DNA of 64,000 nt from Shewanella polaris. GTDB lineage: Bacteria; Pseudomonadota; Gammaproteobacteria; Enterobacterales; Shewanellaceae. A program made the translations under genes and the position numbers. The notes beneath the pieces are model-generated. The model did no database searches. It worked only from the letters and a program-made list of their open reading frames with translations, and had not been told where the DNA came from. Numbering within the stretch: position 1 is the stretch's first letter; each line of letters begins with the position of its first letter. The stretch covers positions 3,100,001 through 3,164,000 of the forward strand of contig NZ_CP041036.1 in the NCBI RefSeq assembly GCF_006385555.1, read 5' to 3'. Shown here in pieces: positions 7,867-17,286 of this stretch.

Positions 7867-10098
7867 ATGGCTGTTAATACTCAATCACTTAGCGTTAAGC
7901 TAGCTCACATCAGTAACCGACTCACACGACGTTTCGGCTGTGCCGCCATGTTTTGCAGTTGCTTGGCACTCTTGCACTTGGCTGACCTTCAAGCTGCAGA
8001 ACACGCTGTGAAGGACTCAATGGAGGCAACGGCAGCTAAAACAGACTTAGAAGATAAGTTTTACCGTCAATCATTGTACTTTTATTTTGCCGGTGATTAT
8101 GGCGCTGCTTTAAGGCAAATTAGCCTCAACCGCCAACACAAAGGCATCGATTCTGATCGTAGCCAATTGTTCGAAGCCGGACTTCAAGTGTCGATTGGCT
8201 TACACAATCAAGCCACCCAAACCTTGGTGCAATTTGAACAACAGCAAGCGAATGCTACGGCCAAAACCACAGCGAATACCAGTACTAATACCAATAGCAG
8301 CAAAACGAAGTCAGCCACATCGCCAACCGAATTATTATTGATCGCTTTGTTGCAACTCAGCGAACAACAAATTGAGCAAGGCGATATTGATGCGGCCAAA
8401 CTCACACTAGGCAGAATTACCATATTACTGCCCGATTATGTCGAACAATATCATGTGTTAAATCAATTAGCTTATTGGCCAGATGCGCCGCCGTTAACCG
8501 CGCAAGTACAGCAACAATCAACATCAGAAGATGACCAGCCACCAGCAAGTTCATCTGCCGCCTACATCGCCTTAAACCAGGCGTTGCTGCATATGAAGCA
8601 GCAACAATACAGTGCAGCACAACCTATATTAATAGAGCTTAAAAGCCAACAATGGCAGCCACCCAAGATTAATTTTTGGCAGCAAGTGTTTAACCCTTTT
8701 GCTGAACCCAATATTTTTGACGATAACGACGAGTTATTACCAGAAGTTAAGGACGCCTTGTTGCAACAACAAGCCGTCAATGATTATGCAAAGTTACTGT
8801 TGGCTCAGTTGTATGTTGCCAATAAACAATACGATTTAGCCTATAACGAACTGGCTGACTTTCCTGAGCAAAGCCCTTACGCTGAATCCGCTTTGTTTTT
8901 ATTTGCCTACTCGGCCCAGCAACAACAGCACTATGACATGTCATTTAAATTACTCACGCTATTGCAGCAGCAATACCCCTATTCAAATTTAGCTTGGCAA
9001 GCCGCGTTGTTAAATGCGAAACAAGTCAGTGAGCAGCAATCTTTAGCCCAAGGATTAACCTTATATCAGCAAGCTGAACAAGTGTATTTACAAAAGATTG
9101 CCGATATTAAACTGTTTGCAGAAGCATTTAGCAATATTAACAATGTCACTGATTTTGCCAGTAAGACGCTTGCTCAACAAACCCCATCATTAGCGCCTAA
9201 GTCTGACGCGTTAGAACTTATTCTTACCAAGCGTTTTAGCACTGATTCGCCTTGGTTAAAAAAAGCCTTAAATGAACCGCAATTAGCGACCGATTATCAA
9301 ACCTTACTAAACCTAGATTTACTTAGCGACAATGTGCAAAAACAACAGATTAACAGTCAATGGTTAAAAGACACTTTAGCGCTCAACACTCAACGCCAAG
9401 CAAACGTTATTGAACAGCAAAAACAGCTCGCTTACACAGAGATGATTAATGCGATCACCGAGCAAAAACAACGTATTGTGAAGATTATTGAACAAGCTGA
9501 AGCAGAGCAAAATGGGCAAGTGTTTGCCGACCAAAGCCAGCAACAATGGATAGACCGTATTGATGCCAGCCAAGCCACGTTAACTAAATTGGCACCTCAA
9601 CGTAATATCGACGATGAACAACAAAGACTTGATAAGGTTAAAGGAGTATTGCATTGGCAGCTGCAGCAAACATTGCCACAACGACTTTGGCAACATAAAA
9701 AAAGCCTTATGCAATTAACAAAGCAACTTGAACAGCTTGAAGTACAAGCCAGTCGATTTAGTGCATTGTCGAGTAACACACGTTTGTTGTCTGACTTTGA
9801 GTTACGTCAACAACAAACCCAAACCGACATTAACAGCATGAACCTTAATATTACCGGACTGCGTGATAAAACCGACCGAGATATTCGTGGGAAAATCAGC
9901 ATCTTTACCCAGCAACAGCAATATACGTTACAACAGCTGCTGCTCACCACTCGCCATCAGATGGCCAATGTATTAGAGCAAATGTCACAAGCAGACACTG
10001 CGCCAATCAGTCCCTTTTCAGTAAACGAAACGGCGGTAAATGAATCGACTGAAAGTGATTCCACCGCAGGTGAGTCAGCTGCACAAGGAGCGTACTAA
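7867..10098 (+). CDS. Large exported TPR/coiled-coil protein
   Basis: The 743-residue protein has an N-terminal hydrophobic segment (about residues 26-42, ending LQAAE) that acts as a signal peptide or anchor. TPR-like helical pairs occupy residues about 55-420, with repeated patterns such as AKLLLAQLYVANKQYDLAYN. A Ser/Thr/Asn-rich linker lies near residues 130-155. The last third (about 490-720) is glutamine- and charge-rich coiled coil. It is likely periplasmic and scaffold-like. The following TPR lipoprotein starts on the last base of this gene's stop codon (TAATG), so the two are translationally coupled. Large TPR proteins next to ExbB/ExbD genes are known in Agl/Glt-type machines. Confidence 0.72.
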   Translation: MAVNTQSLSVKLAHISNRLTRRFGCAAMFCSCLALLHLADLQAAEHAVKDSMEATAAKTDLEDKFYRQSLYFYFAGDYGAALRQISLNRQHKGIDSDRSQLFEAGLQVSIGLHNQATQTLVQFEQQQANATAKTTANTSTNTNSSKTKSATSPTELLLIALLQLSEQQIEQGDIDAAKLTLGRITILLPDYVEQYHVLNQLAYWPDAPPLTAQVQQQSTSEDDQPPASSSAAYIALNQALLHMKQQQYSAAQPILIELKSQQWQPPKINFWQQVFNPFAEPNIFDDNDELLPEVKDALLQQQAVNDYAKLLLAQLYVANKQYDLAYNELADFPEQSPYAESALFLFAYSAQQQQHYDMSFKLLTLLQQQYPYSNLAWQAALLNAKQVSEQQSLAQGLTLYQQAEQVYLQKIADIKLFAEAFSNINNVTDFASKTLAQQTPSLAPKSDALELILTKRFSTDSPWLKKALNEPQLATDYQTLLNLDLLSDNVQKQQINSQWLKDTLALNTQRQANVIEQQKQLAYTEMINAITEQKQRIVKIIEQAEAEQNGQVFADQSQQQWIDRIDASQATLTKLAPQRNIDDEQQRLDKVKGVLHWQLQQTLPQRLWQHKKSLMQLTKQLEQLEVQASRFSALSSNTRLLSDFELRQQQTQTDINSMNLNITGLRDKTDRDIRGKISIFTQQQQYTLQQLLLTTRHQMANVLEQMSQADTAPISPFSVNETAVNESTESDSTAGESAAQGAY

Positions 10099-13000
10099 TG
10101 TCAGCATCGGCTTATTTATCACGCGCATTAATCTTAATAAGCGGTATTGCATTATCAGGTTGTTTTAGCAGCGGTCAGGCTGATTACGATCAACAAGCCA
10201 AACGCACTAGTTTAGGCGACTTGGCCAACAAACGCAGCAACGAAACCGTGGCGAGTGTTGAAATGACCCAAAATCAACGCAGTGTCGCATTGGCCAGTAT
10301 TTATCAGCAACTGCTGACACTTGAGCCCGATCCTGAAATCCGGACGCACGTTGAATATCGTTTAGCTCAAATCAATACTGAATCATTTGAAACACAATCT
10401 TATGCTGACTTAGATGACGAGTCGCAGACAGATAGCCAAGTATTAGCACAGTTGACTCAAAACGATGCCGCACTGCAAAAATTAATCACCGAATATCGAC
10501 AATTATTGCAGCGATATCCACAGCGACCTGAAAACGAGCACATACAATATCAATTAGCTAAAGCGCTCGATTTACAAGGCAAGTTAGATGCTAGTCTGGC
10601 TGAAGTTGAATCACTATTGTTACACTATCCGCAAACTGTTTATCTCGCCGAGCTTAACTTCAGACGTGGTGAAATCTATTATAATTTGCAAAATTACTCT
10701 GCGGCGATTCAGTCGTATAAGAAAGTGTTAACCGCTCAACATAATCAAAAATACCGACTGAACAGTTTATATATGCTCGGTTGGTCTGAATTTAAACTCA
10801 ATCGACTTGCCAATGCCGACAAAGCATTCTTGCAAGTATTTGAAGCATTAGTGGCCAGCCAACAAAGTAATAGTGATGTTGCAAACTTAACGTCCGGCAA
10901 CTTTACCTTTGAAAAGCTCGGCAGCCGCGCACAAAATTTGGCGATTGATACCCAAAGAGTATTGAGCATTTCATTAAGCCAACAACTGCAATCACAATCA
11001 CTATTGACTTTGGTTAATGACAATCAATCGCTGCCTTATCTTGGTCTATATCAACATGTATTATTTGCCAATTTAGCTGAATTCTTGCTCGACAAAAAAC
11101 TTGATTATGACGCTGAACAAACCTATCAAACTTACATTGCACTGGCTCCCGACAATATTTGGTCAGCACGTTACTCGCTAAAGTTGCTTGATCTCTACCA
11201 AGGTCAGGGTAAATTTGCTTCAATGCATAAACTTAAAAATGATTATGTTAATCAATATGGTCTTAGCAGCACATTTTGGGTCAATGCCAACAAGGCGCAG
11301 CAAGCTGAGTTATTACCACAACTGCTTAGCTTTAGTGACGAGCATAGCCGTCGTTTGTACGCCGATGCGCAAACTCAACAAGGCGCACAACGGGTTAGCG
11401 CATTCGCACAAGCTGCCAGTGCATTAAACACCTATTTACAATTGGCCAAATTACCTCAAGCCGGTAACTTGTTAACCAAAGATATTCTGAATGACGAGTA
11501 CTTATTTGCCGACGCTAATTTTGAAGCCAAACAATATCAGCAAGCCCTTACCAGTTATTACACCATTGCCTATGACGCTACAGCAACGTCGGCGGCCTTG
11601 CGCAAGATACAACAGCAATCGGCTTACGCAACAACTGTCACGGTACGCAATATCCTTTCGCAACATGAACAAAGCCAACAAAATCAAAATAAACAACGTA
11701 ATACTGATGATTACAATACACTCATTTCACAACGTAATCAGTTAGATAAAGAATTCATCAATACATACCCATCAGATGAGCGAGCCTTACAGTTAGCCAG
11801 TAATGCCGCCCAATATTCGTTTGATGCTCAACACTACACAGACCTTAAATATTTTACTGATTTCGTATTACAAGCCCACGGCATTAACACGTTCAATGAC
11901 GCGGCAAGCTCAGTGCAAACCTCGACGCCATTGTCAGACGCTGCCCGCAAGCAAGTGCAGTTTGTCAGCCAGCTTTATGCCAATAGCTTGTATCAGCAAG
12001 AGCAATACGCTCAGGCTGAAGAAGGTTACATTTTAGCGCTGCAATACACAGACAAGAGCACAGACTCATGGTCTGAAATGCGTAATCTGTTAGCTTCAAG
12101 CATTTACTTCCAAGCGCAAGCCGTTAAACAAACACAACCAGAGCTAGCCGTCAGTCAATTATTACGAGTCGCTCAGGCAGTGCCCGAATCAAAATATGCG
12201 GTTAATGCCGAACTCGACGCAGCAAACTTATTGCTGGAACAACAGCGCTGGCAAGAAGCGGTCGACGTATTAAAACCGTTTCAACAACGTTATCCAAACC
12301 ATGAGTTTAGCGCGATTATTCCGGCCAAATTAGCGCAGTCCTACGAAGCACTTTCCCAATGGGACTTGGCCGCCGAGCAGCTTTTAATCATTGTCGCCAA
12401 TGAAAAGCCCGGCCCATTAAAACGTGAAGCTCAATACACCGCGGCGGAGTATTACTTAAAAGCAGGCGATAACAATAACGCACTCAGCACCTTTAGAACG
12501 TATGCAAAAACCTACCCACAACCGTTTGATGTGGCACAAGAAGTCCGCTTTAAAATGAGTGAGTTTTATCGCCAAAGTGGTGAAGCCAATAAACAATATT
12601 ACTGGTTTAGACAAATACTTAGCTTTGATCGCAAACAACTGCAACTCGACCCGAATGCCATTCAAACTCGCCAAATTCAACTCGCCTCCATCGCGGCGTT
12701 TGCCTTGGCTGAAGCTGAACAACGCAGTTTTGCGGCAATTAAACTCAACGCACCTTTGCAAAAAAGCTTGAAGCGCAAACAAGATGCGATGAAAAAAGCC
12801 ATTGGTTATTATCAACAAGTGCTCGATTTTCAATTGGCTAAATACGTACCTCATGCGACATACAATCTCGCTGAAATGTATCGCCAACTTGCGGCCGACA
12901 TGATGAGCTCACAACGCCCTAGCGACTTAGACGAGTTAGCGCTAGAAGAGTACGAGATCTTACTAGAAGAACTGGCTTACCCATTTGAAGAAAAAGCCAT

Positions 13001-13148
13001 CGAAATCCACGTCAGTAATACTCAACGCGCATGGGAAGATATATACGACCAATGGATAGAAAAAAGCTTCAATCGTTTGGCTGAAATGTCTCCAGCCTTA
13101 TACCAAAAATCAGAATTAACTCATGAGGTCATCGATGCTATCCATTAA
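10098..13148 (+). CDS. Very large TPR-repeat lipoprotein
   Basis: The 1016-residue protein has a lipoprotein signal with lipobox LSGC near residues 19-22, so the mature form is membrane-anchored. TPR units run over most of its length. Clear examples are LAKALDLQGKLDASLAEVES (about 155) and AELNFRRGEIYYNLQNYSAA (about 185), with further units near 630, 700 and 740. It resembles the tetratricopeptide 'gliding motility' proteins of myxobacteria and their relatives in non-gliding bacteria. The AAGGAG ribosome site lies within the end of the preceding gene. Its 3' end overlaps the next lipoprotein gene. The role is probably protein-protein scaffolding across the periplasm. Confidence 0.75.
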   Translation: MSASAYLSRALILISGIALSGCFSSGQADYDQQAKRTSLGDLANKRSNETVASVEMTQNQRSVALASIYQQLLTLEPDPEIRTHVEYRLAQINTESFETQSYADLDDESQTDSQVLAQLTQNDAALQKLITEYRQLLQRYPQRPENEHIQYQLAKALDLQGKLDASLAEVESLLLHYPQTVYLAELNFRRGEIYYNLQNYSAAIQSYKKVLTAQHNQKYRLNSLYMLGWSEFKLNRLANADKAFLQVFEALVASQQSNSDVANLTSGNFTFEKLGSRAQNLAIDTQRVLSISLSQQLQSQSLLTLVNDNQSLPYLGLYQHVLFANLAEFLLDKKLDYDAEQTYQTYIALAPDNIWSARYSLKLLDLYQGQGKFASMHKLKNDYVNQYGLSSTFWVNANKAQQAELLPQLLSFSDEHSRRLYADAQTQQGAQRVSAFAQAASALNTYLQLAKLPQAGNLLTKDILNDEYLFADANFEAKQYQQALTSYYTIAYDATATSAALRKIQQQSAYATTVTVRNILSQHEQSQQNQNKQRNTDDYNTLISQRNQLDKEFINTYPSDERALQLASNAAQYSFDAQHYTDLKYFTDFVLQAHGINTFNDAASSVQTSTPLSDAARKQVQFVSQLYANSLYQQEQYAQAEEGYILALQYTDKSTDSWSEMRNLLASSIYFQAQAVKQTQPELAVSQLLRVAQAVPESKYAVNAELDAANLLLEQQRWQEAVDVLKPFQQRYPNHEFSAIIPAKLAQSYEALSQWDLAAEQLLIIVANEKPGPLKREAQYTAAEYYLKAGDNNNALSTFRTYAKTYPQPFDVAQEVRFKMSEFYRQSGEANKQYYWFRQILSFDRKQLQLDPNAIQTRQIQLASIAAFALAEAEQRSFAAIKLNAPLQKSLKRKQDAMKKAIGYYQQVLDFQLAKYVPHATYNLAEMYRQLAADMMSSQRPSDLDELALEEYEILLEELAYPFEEKAIEIHVSNTQRAWEDIYDQWIEKSFNRLAEMSPALYQKSELTHEVIDAIH

Positions 13149-13926
13149 GCTATTATTTGCCTCATCGACACCGCAAGTGGCACTCCTGGGGCTATTGAGC
13201 TTCATGCTGTTACCAGGTTGTAGTTCATCGCCAAGCAGTACTGATACGAACAAGCAAATCACTAAGACTCCAAGCCCAGATGGAATGGACAAAAACATTG
13301 TCGACTTAGTTAACCTCAAGGCTAAAGGCGCCAATAACAGCACCAGTAGCAGTGCAAGTTCAACCGATACCCGTAATGTGTATCTTGAACAAGCCTCACA
13401 ACGTTTAGCCGATGTGCCCGCATCGGTATTGAGTCAATATCAGCAAGCCATTAGCCACATGAAAAACCAGCAATGGCAAGCAGCGAATAGTTTGTTTGAT
13501 AAAGTGATTGCAGCCCAGCCTCAGTTGTCGGGCGCGTATGTCAATAAAGCCATCATCGCGATGGATCAGCTGCAATTAGATCAAGCTGATGCACTGCTTG
13601 CACAAGCGATAGCGGTTAATAATAACAATCCATATGCGCATCAAATAAAAGCCAATATCGCAAGGCGACAAGGCCATTATGCTCAGGCCGAGCAAGGTTA
13701 CTTAACAGCGTTGACACTGTGGCCACAATACCCACAAGCTCAATTAAATTTGGCGATATTATTAGAGTTATATCGTGGCAAGCTGCTGCAAGCACGCCAA
13801 TACTACATTGCTTATTTGGTTAGCCAACCAAATGATGAACAAGCCAAGCGTTGGCTCGCTGGAGTGGAAATTAAAATTCAACGCGCGGGGTTAACATTAC
13901 CCGACAATGCTAATGGAGCAGGCTAA
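13135..13926 (+). CDS. TPR-repeat lipoprotein
   Basis: I prefer ATG 13135 over ATG 13123, because GAGGT lies six bases upstream and the leader becomes a standard lipoprotein signal with lipobox LLPGC. A low-complexity Asn/Ser/Thr stretch follows (about residues 65-82). TPR helices run from about residue 95 to 250, for example QWQAANSLFDKVIAAQPQLS and HYAQAEQGYLTALTLWPQYP. The start overlaps the end of the previous TPR gene by 14 bases. It is smaller than the two preceding TPR proteins and may be an outer-membrane adaptor comparable to the small TPR lipoproteins of Tol/Glt systems; this is inference. Confidence 0.74.
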   Translation: MLSIKLLFASSTPQVALLGLLSFMLLPGCSSSPSSTDTNKQITKTPSPDGMDKNIVDLVNLKAKGANNSTSSSASSTDTRNVYLEQASQRLADVPASVLSQYQQAISHMKNQQWQAANSLFDKVIAAQPQLSGAYVNKAIIAMDQLQLDQADALLAQAIAVNNNNPYAHQIKANIARRQGHYAQAEQGYLTALTLWPQYPQAQLNLAILLELYRGKLLQARQYYIAYLVSQPNDEQAKRWLAGVEIKIQRAGLTLPDNANGAG

Positions 13927-13927
13927 G

Positions 13928-14281
13928 ATGACCATGAAAAAGGTGTTTCAAGCAAGGTGTCGTCTTGGCACATTGCCGCTGTTTTTAGCCGTCAGTTTAC
14001 TGAGTGTCTCTGCTCAGGTGGTTGCCAATGATGACACTGAAAAACAACAAACAGTGAAACCCACAAGCAACAAACCTGTGGTGATCCAAAGCCAAGTGAC
14101 CGGCTCACAAGAGCAACCCAAAGTGCTTTATATTATGCCGTGGCAAGGGATCACCAACCCAATAAATATTAACAACCAAGACATGCAGCTAACCTTGCCA
14201 GAATTTAAACCCATTAACCCTAAAATATTTAGGCAACAAGTGAGAGATTTTGCCGATAACGGCCAACAAACTAAACAATAA
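13928..14281 (+). CDS. Small exported protein of unknown function
   Basis: Starting at ATG 13928, one base after the preceding stop codon and behind GGAG, the protein has 117 residues. A signal peptide ends near VVAND. The mature part is short, polar and proline-rich, with the segment VLYIMPWQGITNPININNQD in the middle. I do not recognise a family. It closes the lipoprotein/TPR group and precedes a 153-base gap before ExbB, which could hold a second promoter. It is probably a periplasmic accessory of the same system. Confidence 0.62.
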   Translation: MTMKKVFQARCRLGTLPLFLAVSLLSVSAQVVANDDTEKQQTVKPTSNKPVVIQSQVTGSQEQPKVLYIMPWQGITNPININNQDMQLTLPEFKPINPKIFRQQVRDFADNGQQTKQ

Positions 14282-14434
14282 TTTGATCCATTAATTAGAC
14301 CAACAGTTAGATCGTAAATTAAGTAATAAATGATCCCAAAAACCTGAGTAAGCAGTCAATAAAACAAGATAACTGAACCCATGTAGCCATTAGTGCCTTG
14401 TGTTCACTACAACAAAAAAGAGAAGGAACATCAC

Positions 14435-15067
14435 ATGAGCTATACCGACCATATCATTGCGTTTTTACAAAATGGCGGCCCATTTATCTACCCTATTGCT
14501 TTGGTATTAGTGGTCGGTTTGGCCATTACAATCGAACGCTGGTTATATTTAAGCTCAGCACATCGTAGTAATCAGAAGGCTTTTGCACTGATTAAAAATG
14601 CCCTAAAAACGGGTGATATCGATACCATCAGCCAACAAGCGCAAAACAACAAAGCGCCAGTTTTTGATGTATTACAGTCAGGTATTGCCCGTATTTCAAG
14701 CGCAAGTCGACGTGAAGATGTTGAATATGCCATGGAAGAAACCGTGATGGAATATATGCTACGTCTTGAAAAACGCACCCCCTTTATTGCCACTCTCGCC
14801 AACATCGCTACATTATTAGGTTTGCTAGGTACTATTATGGGGCTTATTGCGGCGTTCTCGGCCGTTGCAAGCGCTGATCCTGCTGAAAAAGCTAACTTAT
14901 TGTCTTCAAGTATTTCGGTCGCAATGAACACCACCGCATTTGGTTTGATCACTGCCATTCCGCTGATTTTATTTCACTCAAGCCTACAAACTAAAACGGC
15001 AACCATCGTTGACTCGATTGAAATGGCAGGCATCAAACTGCTTAATTCATTGTCATTTAACAAGTAA
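14435..15067 (+). CDS. ExbB/TolQ/MotA-family proton channel subunit
   Basis: The start is ATG 14435 behind GAAGGAA; the frame upstream to 14393 has no membrane or signal logic. The 210-residue inner-membrane protein has three predicted segments: about 16-35 (PFIYPIALVLVVGLAITIE), about 121-143 (IATLLGLLGTIMGLIAAF) and about 157-180 (MNTTAFGLITAIPLILF). The cytoplasmic loop between segments 1 and 2, and the Thr in segment 3, match the proton-path architecture of ExbB and TolQ. It is followed by two ExbD-like genes and a TonB-like gene. This is the same set as AglR-AglQ-AglS plus a GltG/GltJ-type protein in Myxococcus. It probably converts proton motive force into periplasmic movement or force. 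Confidence 0.88.
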   Translation: MSYTDHIIAFLQNGGPFIYPIALVLVVGLAITIERWLYLSSAHRSNQKAFALIKNALKTGDIDTISQQAQNNKAPVFDVLQSGIARISSASRREDVEYAMEETVMEYMLRLEKRTPFIATLANIATLLGLLGTIMGLIAAFSAVASADPAEKANLLSSSISVAMNTTAFGLITAIPLILFHSSLQTKTATIVDSIEMAGIKLLNSLSFNK

Positions 15068-15087
15068 CCGGATAATAACCGAGGCTA

Positions 15088-15660
15088 ATGAGTATGAGAC
15101 GCCGTCGTCGCCCTAATACCCAAGATGCAGAACTGGATATCACCTCATTCATGAATTTGATGATCGTGTTAGTGCCAGTACTTCTGCTGAGTTTGGTGTT
15201 CTCACAAGTGCGTATTTTAAATCTGCAATTGCCAGTATTGTCTGAAGCTGAGCAAGCACAAGATGATCAAGAACCCAAAATACTCGAATTAGTGATTACC
15301 CCTGCTCGCTTAGAATTAAACTACCCTGCAGGTATGTCACTTAAACGTTTTGAACTGACTGATAACGGTTATGATTTCGCCGCATTGTCTGTTTATCTGC
15401 AAGACTTAAAGCTGACATTTCAACAGCAAGATATTGAAAAAAATGACATTGTATTGTTACTCGATCCTGTTATTGACTACCAAACGATAGTGTCAGCCAT
15501 GGACACAGTTCGCTCATTTAAAGCGGTAGTGGCAGCCAATTTGGTTGATGCAGAACTGTTTCCGATGATCTCATTAGGTGATGCACCTGCCGTTAATGAC
15601 GCAGATATCGCCCCACCGACGCAAGCCACTATTGGAAAACCAATAGGAGCCAAACAATGA
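15088..15660 (+). CDS. ExbD/TolR-family protein, first copy (Asn in place of channel Asp)
   Basis: The 190-residue protein has a basic N-terminus, one membrane segment (about residues 22-40) and a periplasmic domain. ATG 15094 is a possible start and is better spaced from GAGG at 15081. The family signature D-x-T-x-x-x-D-x-M-x-V-L is visible as DITSFMNLMIVL: the first Asp (residue 17) is kept, but the second position, the proton-carrying Asp of ExbD and TolR, is Asn23. The downstream copy retains this Asp. Proton flow may therefore depend on the second subunit alone, with this one acting as a structural partner. The gene overlaps the second exbD by four bases (ATGA). Confidence 0.83.
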   Translation: MSMRRRRRPNTQDAELDITSFMNLMIVLVPVLLLSLVFSQVRILNLQLPVLSEAEQAQDDQEPKILELVITPARLELNYPAGMSLKRFELTDNGYDFAALSVYLQDLKLTFQQQDIEKNDIVLLLDPVIDYQTIVSAMDTVRSFKAVVAANLVDAELFPMISLGDAPAVNDADIAPPTQATIGKPIGAKQ

Positions 15661-16190
15661 TGAAGCAATCGGCAAGAAGTCGCAGATTAGGCAAACATCA
15701 CAAGCGCTTAAAAAACGGCAGTAAGCTCAACTTAGTGGCGTTGATGGACATATTTACCATTTTGGTATTTTTCTTAATTGTGAATCAATCTGAAGTGCGA
15801 GTACTGCAAAACATCGACAAGATGACTTTACCTGTGTCGGTGGCAGAAGCCCTACCAGTCGAAAATCTGGTGATTACCGTACTAGCAGACACAGTATTAG
15901 TGCAAGAGCGCGCAATATGGCAAAAAGGCCCAGATGGAGTTGGCTTAACCGAACAAGAAAACCCTGAGTTTATTAGTACTTTAACCACAGAGTTAACCTA
16001 TCAAGCCAGTAAACGTATTGAACTAAGCGAAACCGAGCAACAAAATGGCCGTGCAGTAACCATTATTGGCGATGCATCCACACCTTATGTGGTGCTAAAG
16101 CAAATTATGGCCGCATGTGCTCAAACGGGTTATCGTGATATTTCGTTAGCCGTTGAGCATCTAGCCCAAAAAGCTAATGGTGAGGGCTAA
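15657..16190 (+). CDS. ExbD/TolR-family protein, second copy (channel Asp present)
   Basis: The 177-residue protein has a strongly basic N-terminus (SARSRRLGKHHKRLKNG), one membrane segment (about residues 27-45) and a periplasmic domain with an ExbD-like ending (KQIMAACAQTGYRDISLAVE). In the signature NLVALMDIFTILVFF, Asp31 aligns with the proton-translocating Asp of ExbD/TolR. This subunit is thus the probable energised partner of ExbB, unlike the first copy. The start overlaps the first exbD gene, and a second ATG lies immediately downstream. The next gene starts one base after the stop codon. Confidence 0.86.
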   Translation: MMKQSARSRRLGKHHKRLKNGSKLNLVALMDIFTILVFFLIVNQSEVRVLQNIDKMTLPVSVAEALPVENLVITVLADTVLVQERAIWQKGPDGVGLTEQENPEFISTLTTELTYQASKRIELSETEQQNGRAVTIIGDASTPYVVLKQIMAACAQTGYRDISLAVEHLAQKANGEG

Positions 16191-16191
16191 T

Positions 16192-17196
16192 ATGACAGCT
16201 GCAACCCTACAATCAGGTGGACTAAGCGGACAAACTAATAATAGCTTTAATGACTTAGGTGACTTATTTAAACCCAGTAAACAAGACAAACTGTACAAAC
16301 AAATTTTGTGGTTGTTGCTGTTGGTTTATCTAGTATTGGCGGTGGTCGTTCCTATGCTTGAACAAGTTGAAGTTCCGCGCGAAGTGAAAGAGCAAGTGCC
16401 ACCGCAATTAGCCAAAATCATCTTGCAAAAAAAGCAGTTACCTCCACCAGTCAAACCTGAGGTGAAACCGCCTGAACCTGAACCATTGCCTGAACCTGAG
16501 CCTGCTCCACCAGAAGAAAAGGCACCCGAAAAACCTGTTGAACAAGCTGTAAAACCTCAAGTTGTTCAACCAGTAACACGTGACGCTGCAAAAGAGAAAG
16601 CCAGCACATCAGGCTTAGCGGCGATGAAAGATGAGCTTTTTTCAATGCGCGAAGCATTTGATATTAAACCTACAGCGCAACGCAAACTTGACCAAACCAC
16701 GTCTCAAGAAGTCAAAGTAAAACGTGATTTATTAGCTGGTGCGGCCAATAAACAAACTGACAGCTTGGCAAAATCAACTATCAGTAAAACTGTTGCTGCG
16801 GGGTCGTTAACAGGCAACGAAACCCAACAAATTCGCTTAGCAAAAGAGGAAGTATTGGCAAGCCAAGGGGCCGTATCTGAAAAAGCCAGTCAAACGAGCC
16901 AAAATGGACAACGTTCAGAAGCGGCACTTAGGCGTACATTGGAGGCCAATAAGTCTCGGCTTTATTCGTTATACAATCGTGCACTGAGAAAAGATCCTTT
17001 CTTAAAAGGCAAAGTGATGTTTGAAATTGTCATCCAACCTAATGGCAATGTCAGTAAAGTGACGATTAACTCAAGCGAGCTAAATAACGCCAAATTAGAA
17101 CGCCAATTAACCTTGGTATTACGCTCTATCAGTTTCCCTGCAGAAAAAGTCGCGGTAATGACCACTATCTGGGCTATCGACTTCTTCCCGAGTTGA
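16192..17196 (+). CDS. TonB-like protein with AgmX/PglI C-terminal domain
   Basis: From ATG 16192 (behind GTGAGGG, one base after the previous stop) the protein has 334 residues. There is a cytoplasmic start, a single membrane helix (about 38-55) and a Pro/Glu/Lys-rich stretch (about 83-118) like the TonB spacer. The C-terminal domain (about 240-334) carries LRRTLEANKSRLYSLYNRAL and KVMFEIVIQPNGNVSKVTIN. This is the AgmX/PglI C-terminal type, related to the TonB C-terminus. In TonB-like systems such a protein carries ExbB/ExbD energy to outer-membrane or periplasmic partners. Here those may be the barrels and TPR lipoproteins upstream. It is the last gene before a strong terminator. Confidence 0.85.
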   Translation: MTAATLQSGGLSGQTNNSFNDLGDLFKPSKQDKLYKQILWLLLLVYLVLAVVVPMLEQVEVPREVKEQVPPQLAKIILQKKQLPPPVKPEVKPPEPEPLPEPEPAPPEEKAPEKPVEQAVKPQVVQPVTRDAAKEKASTSGLAAMKDELFSMREAFDIKPTAQRKLDQTTSQEVKVKRDLLAGAANKQTDSLAKSTISKTVAAGSLTGNETQQIRLAKEEVLASQGAVSEKASQTSQNGQRSEAALRRTLEANKSRLYSLYNRALRKDPFLKGKVMFEIVIQPNGNVSKVTINSSELNNAKLERQLTLVLRSISFPAEKVAVMTTIWAIDFFPS

Positions 17197-17220
17197 TTTG
17201 CTTTAAAATCTAATGAGTAA

Positions 17221-17268
17221 AGATAAAAAAGCAGGTAATGAGTACACTCATTACCTGCTTTTTTATCT
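17221..17268. terminator. Perfect 23-bp-stem bidirectional terminator
   Basis: Positions 17221-17243 and 17246-17268 are exact reverse complements with only AC between them. The arms include GCAGGTAATGAGT and a run of six A or T on each side, so it can stop transcription in both directions. It sits between the convergent TonB-like gene (+) and the small Cys/His-rich gene (-). Confidence 0.93.
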
Positions 17269-17286
17269 ATCATGTGGGCCTACTAA

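Noticed and set aside
12456..12887. 143-codon minus-strand open frame in the large TPR lipoprotein gene
   Set aside because: It is a shadow of a TPR gene in the opposite direction, with no domain or start signal.
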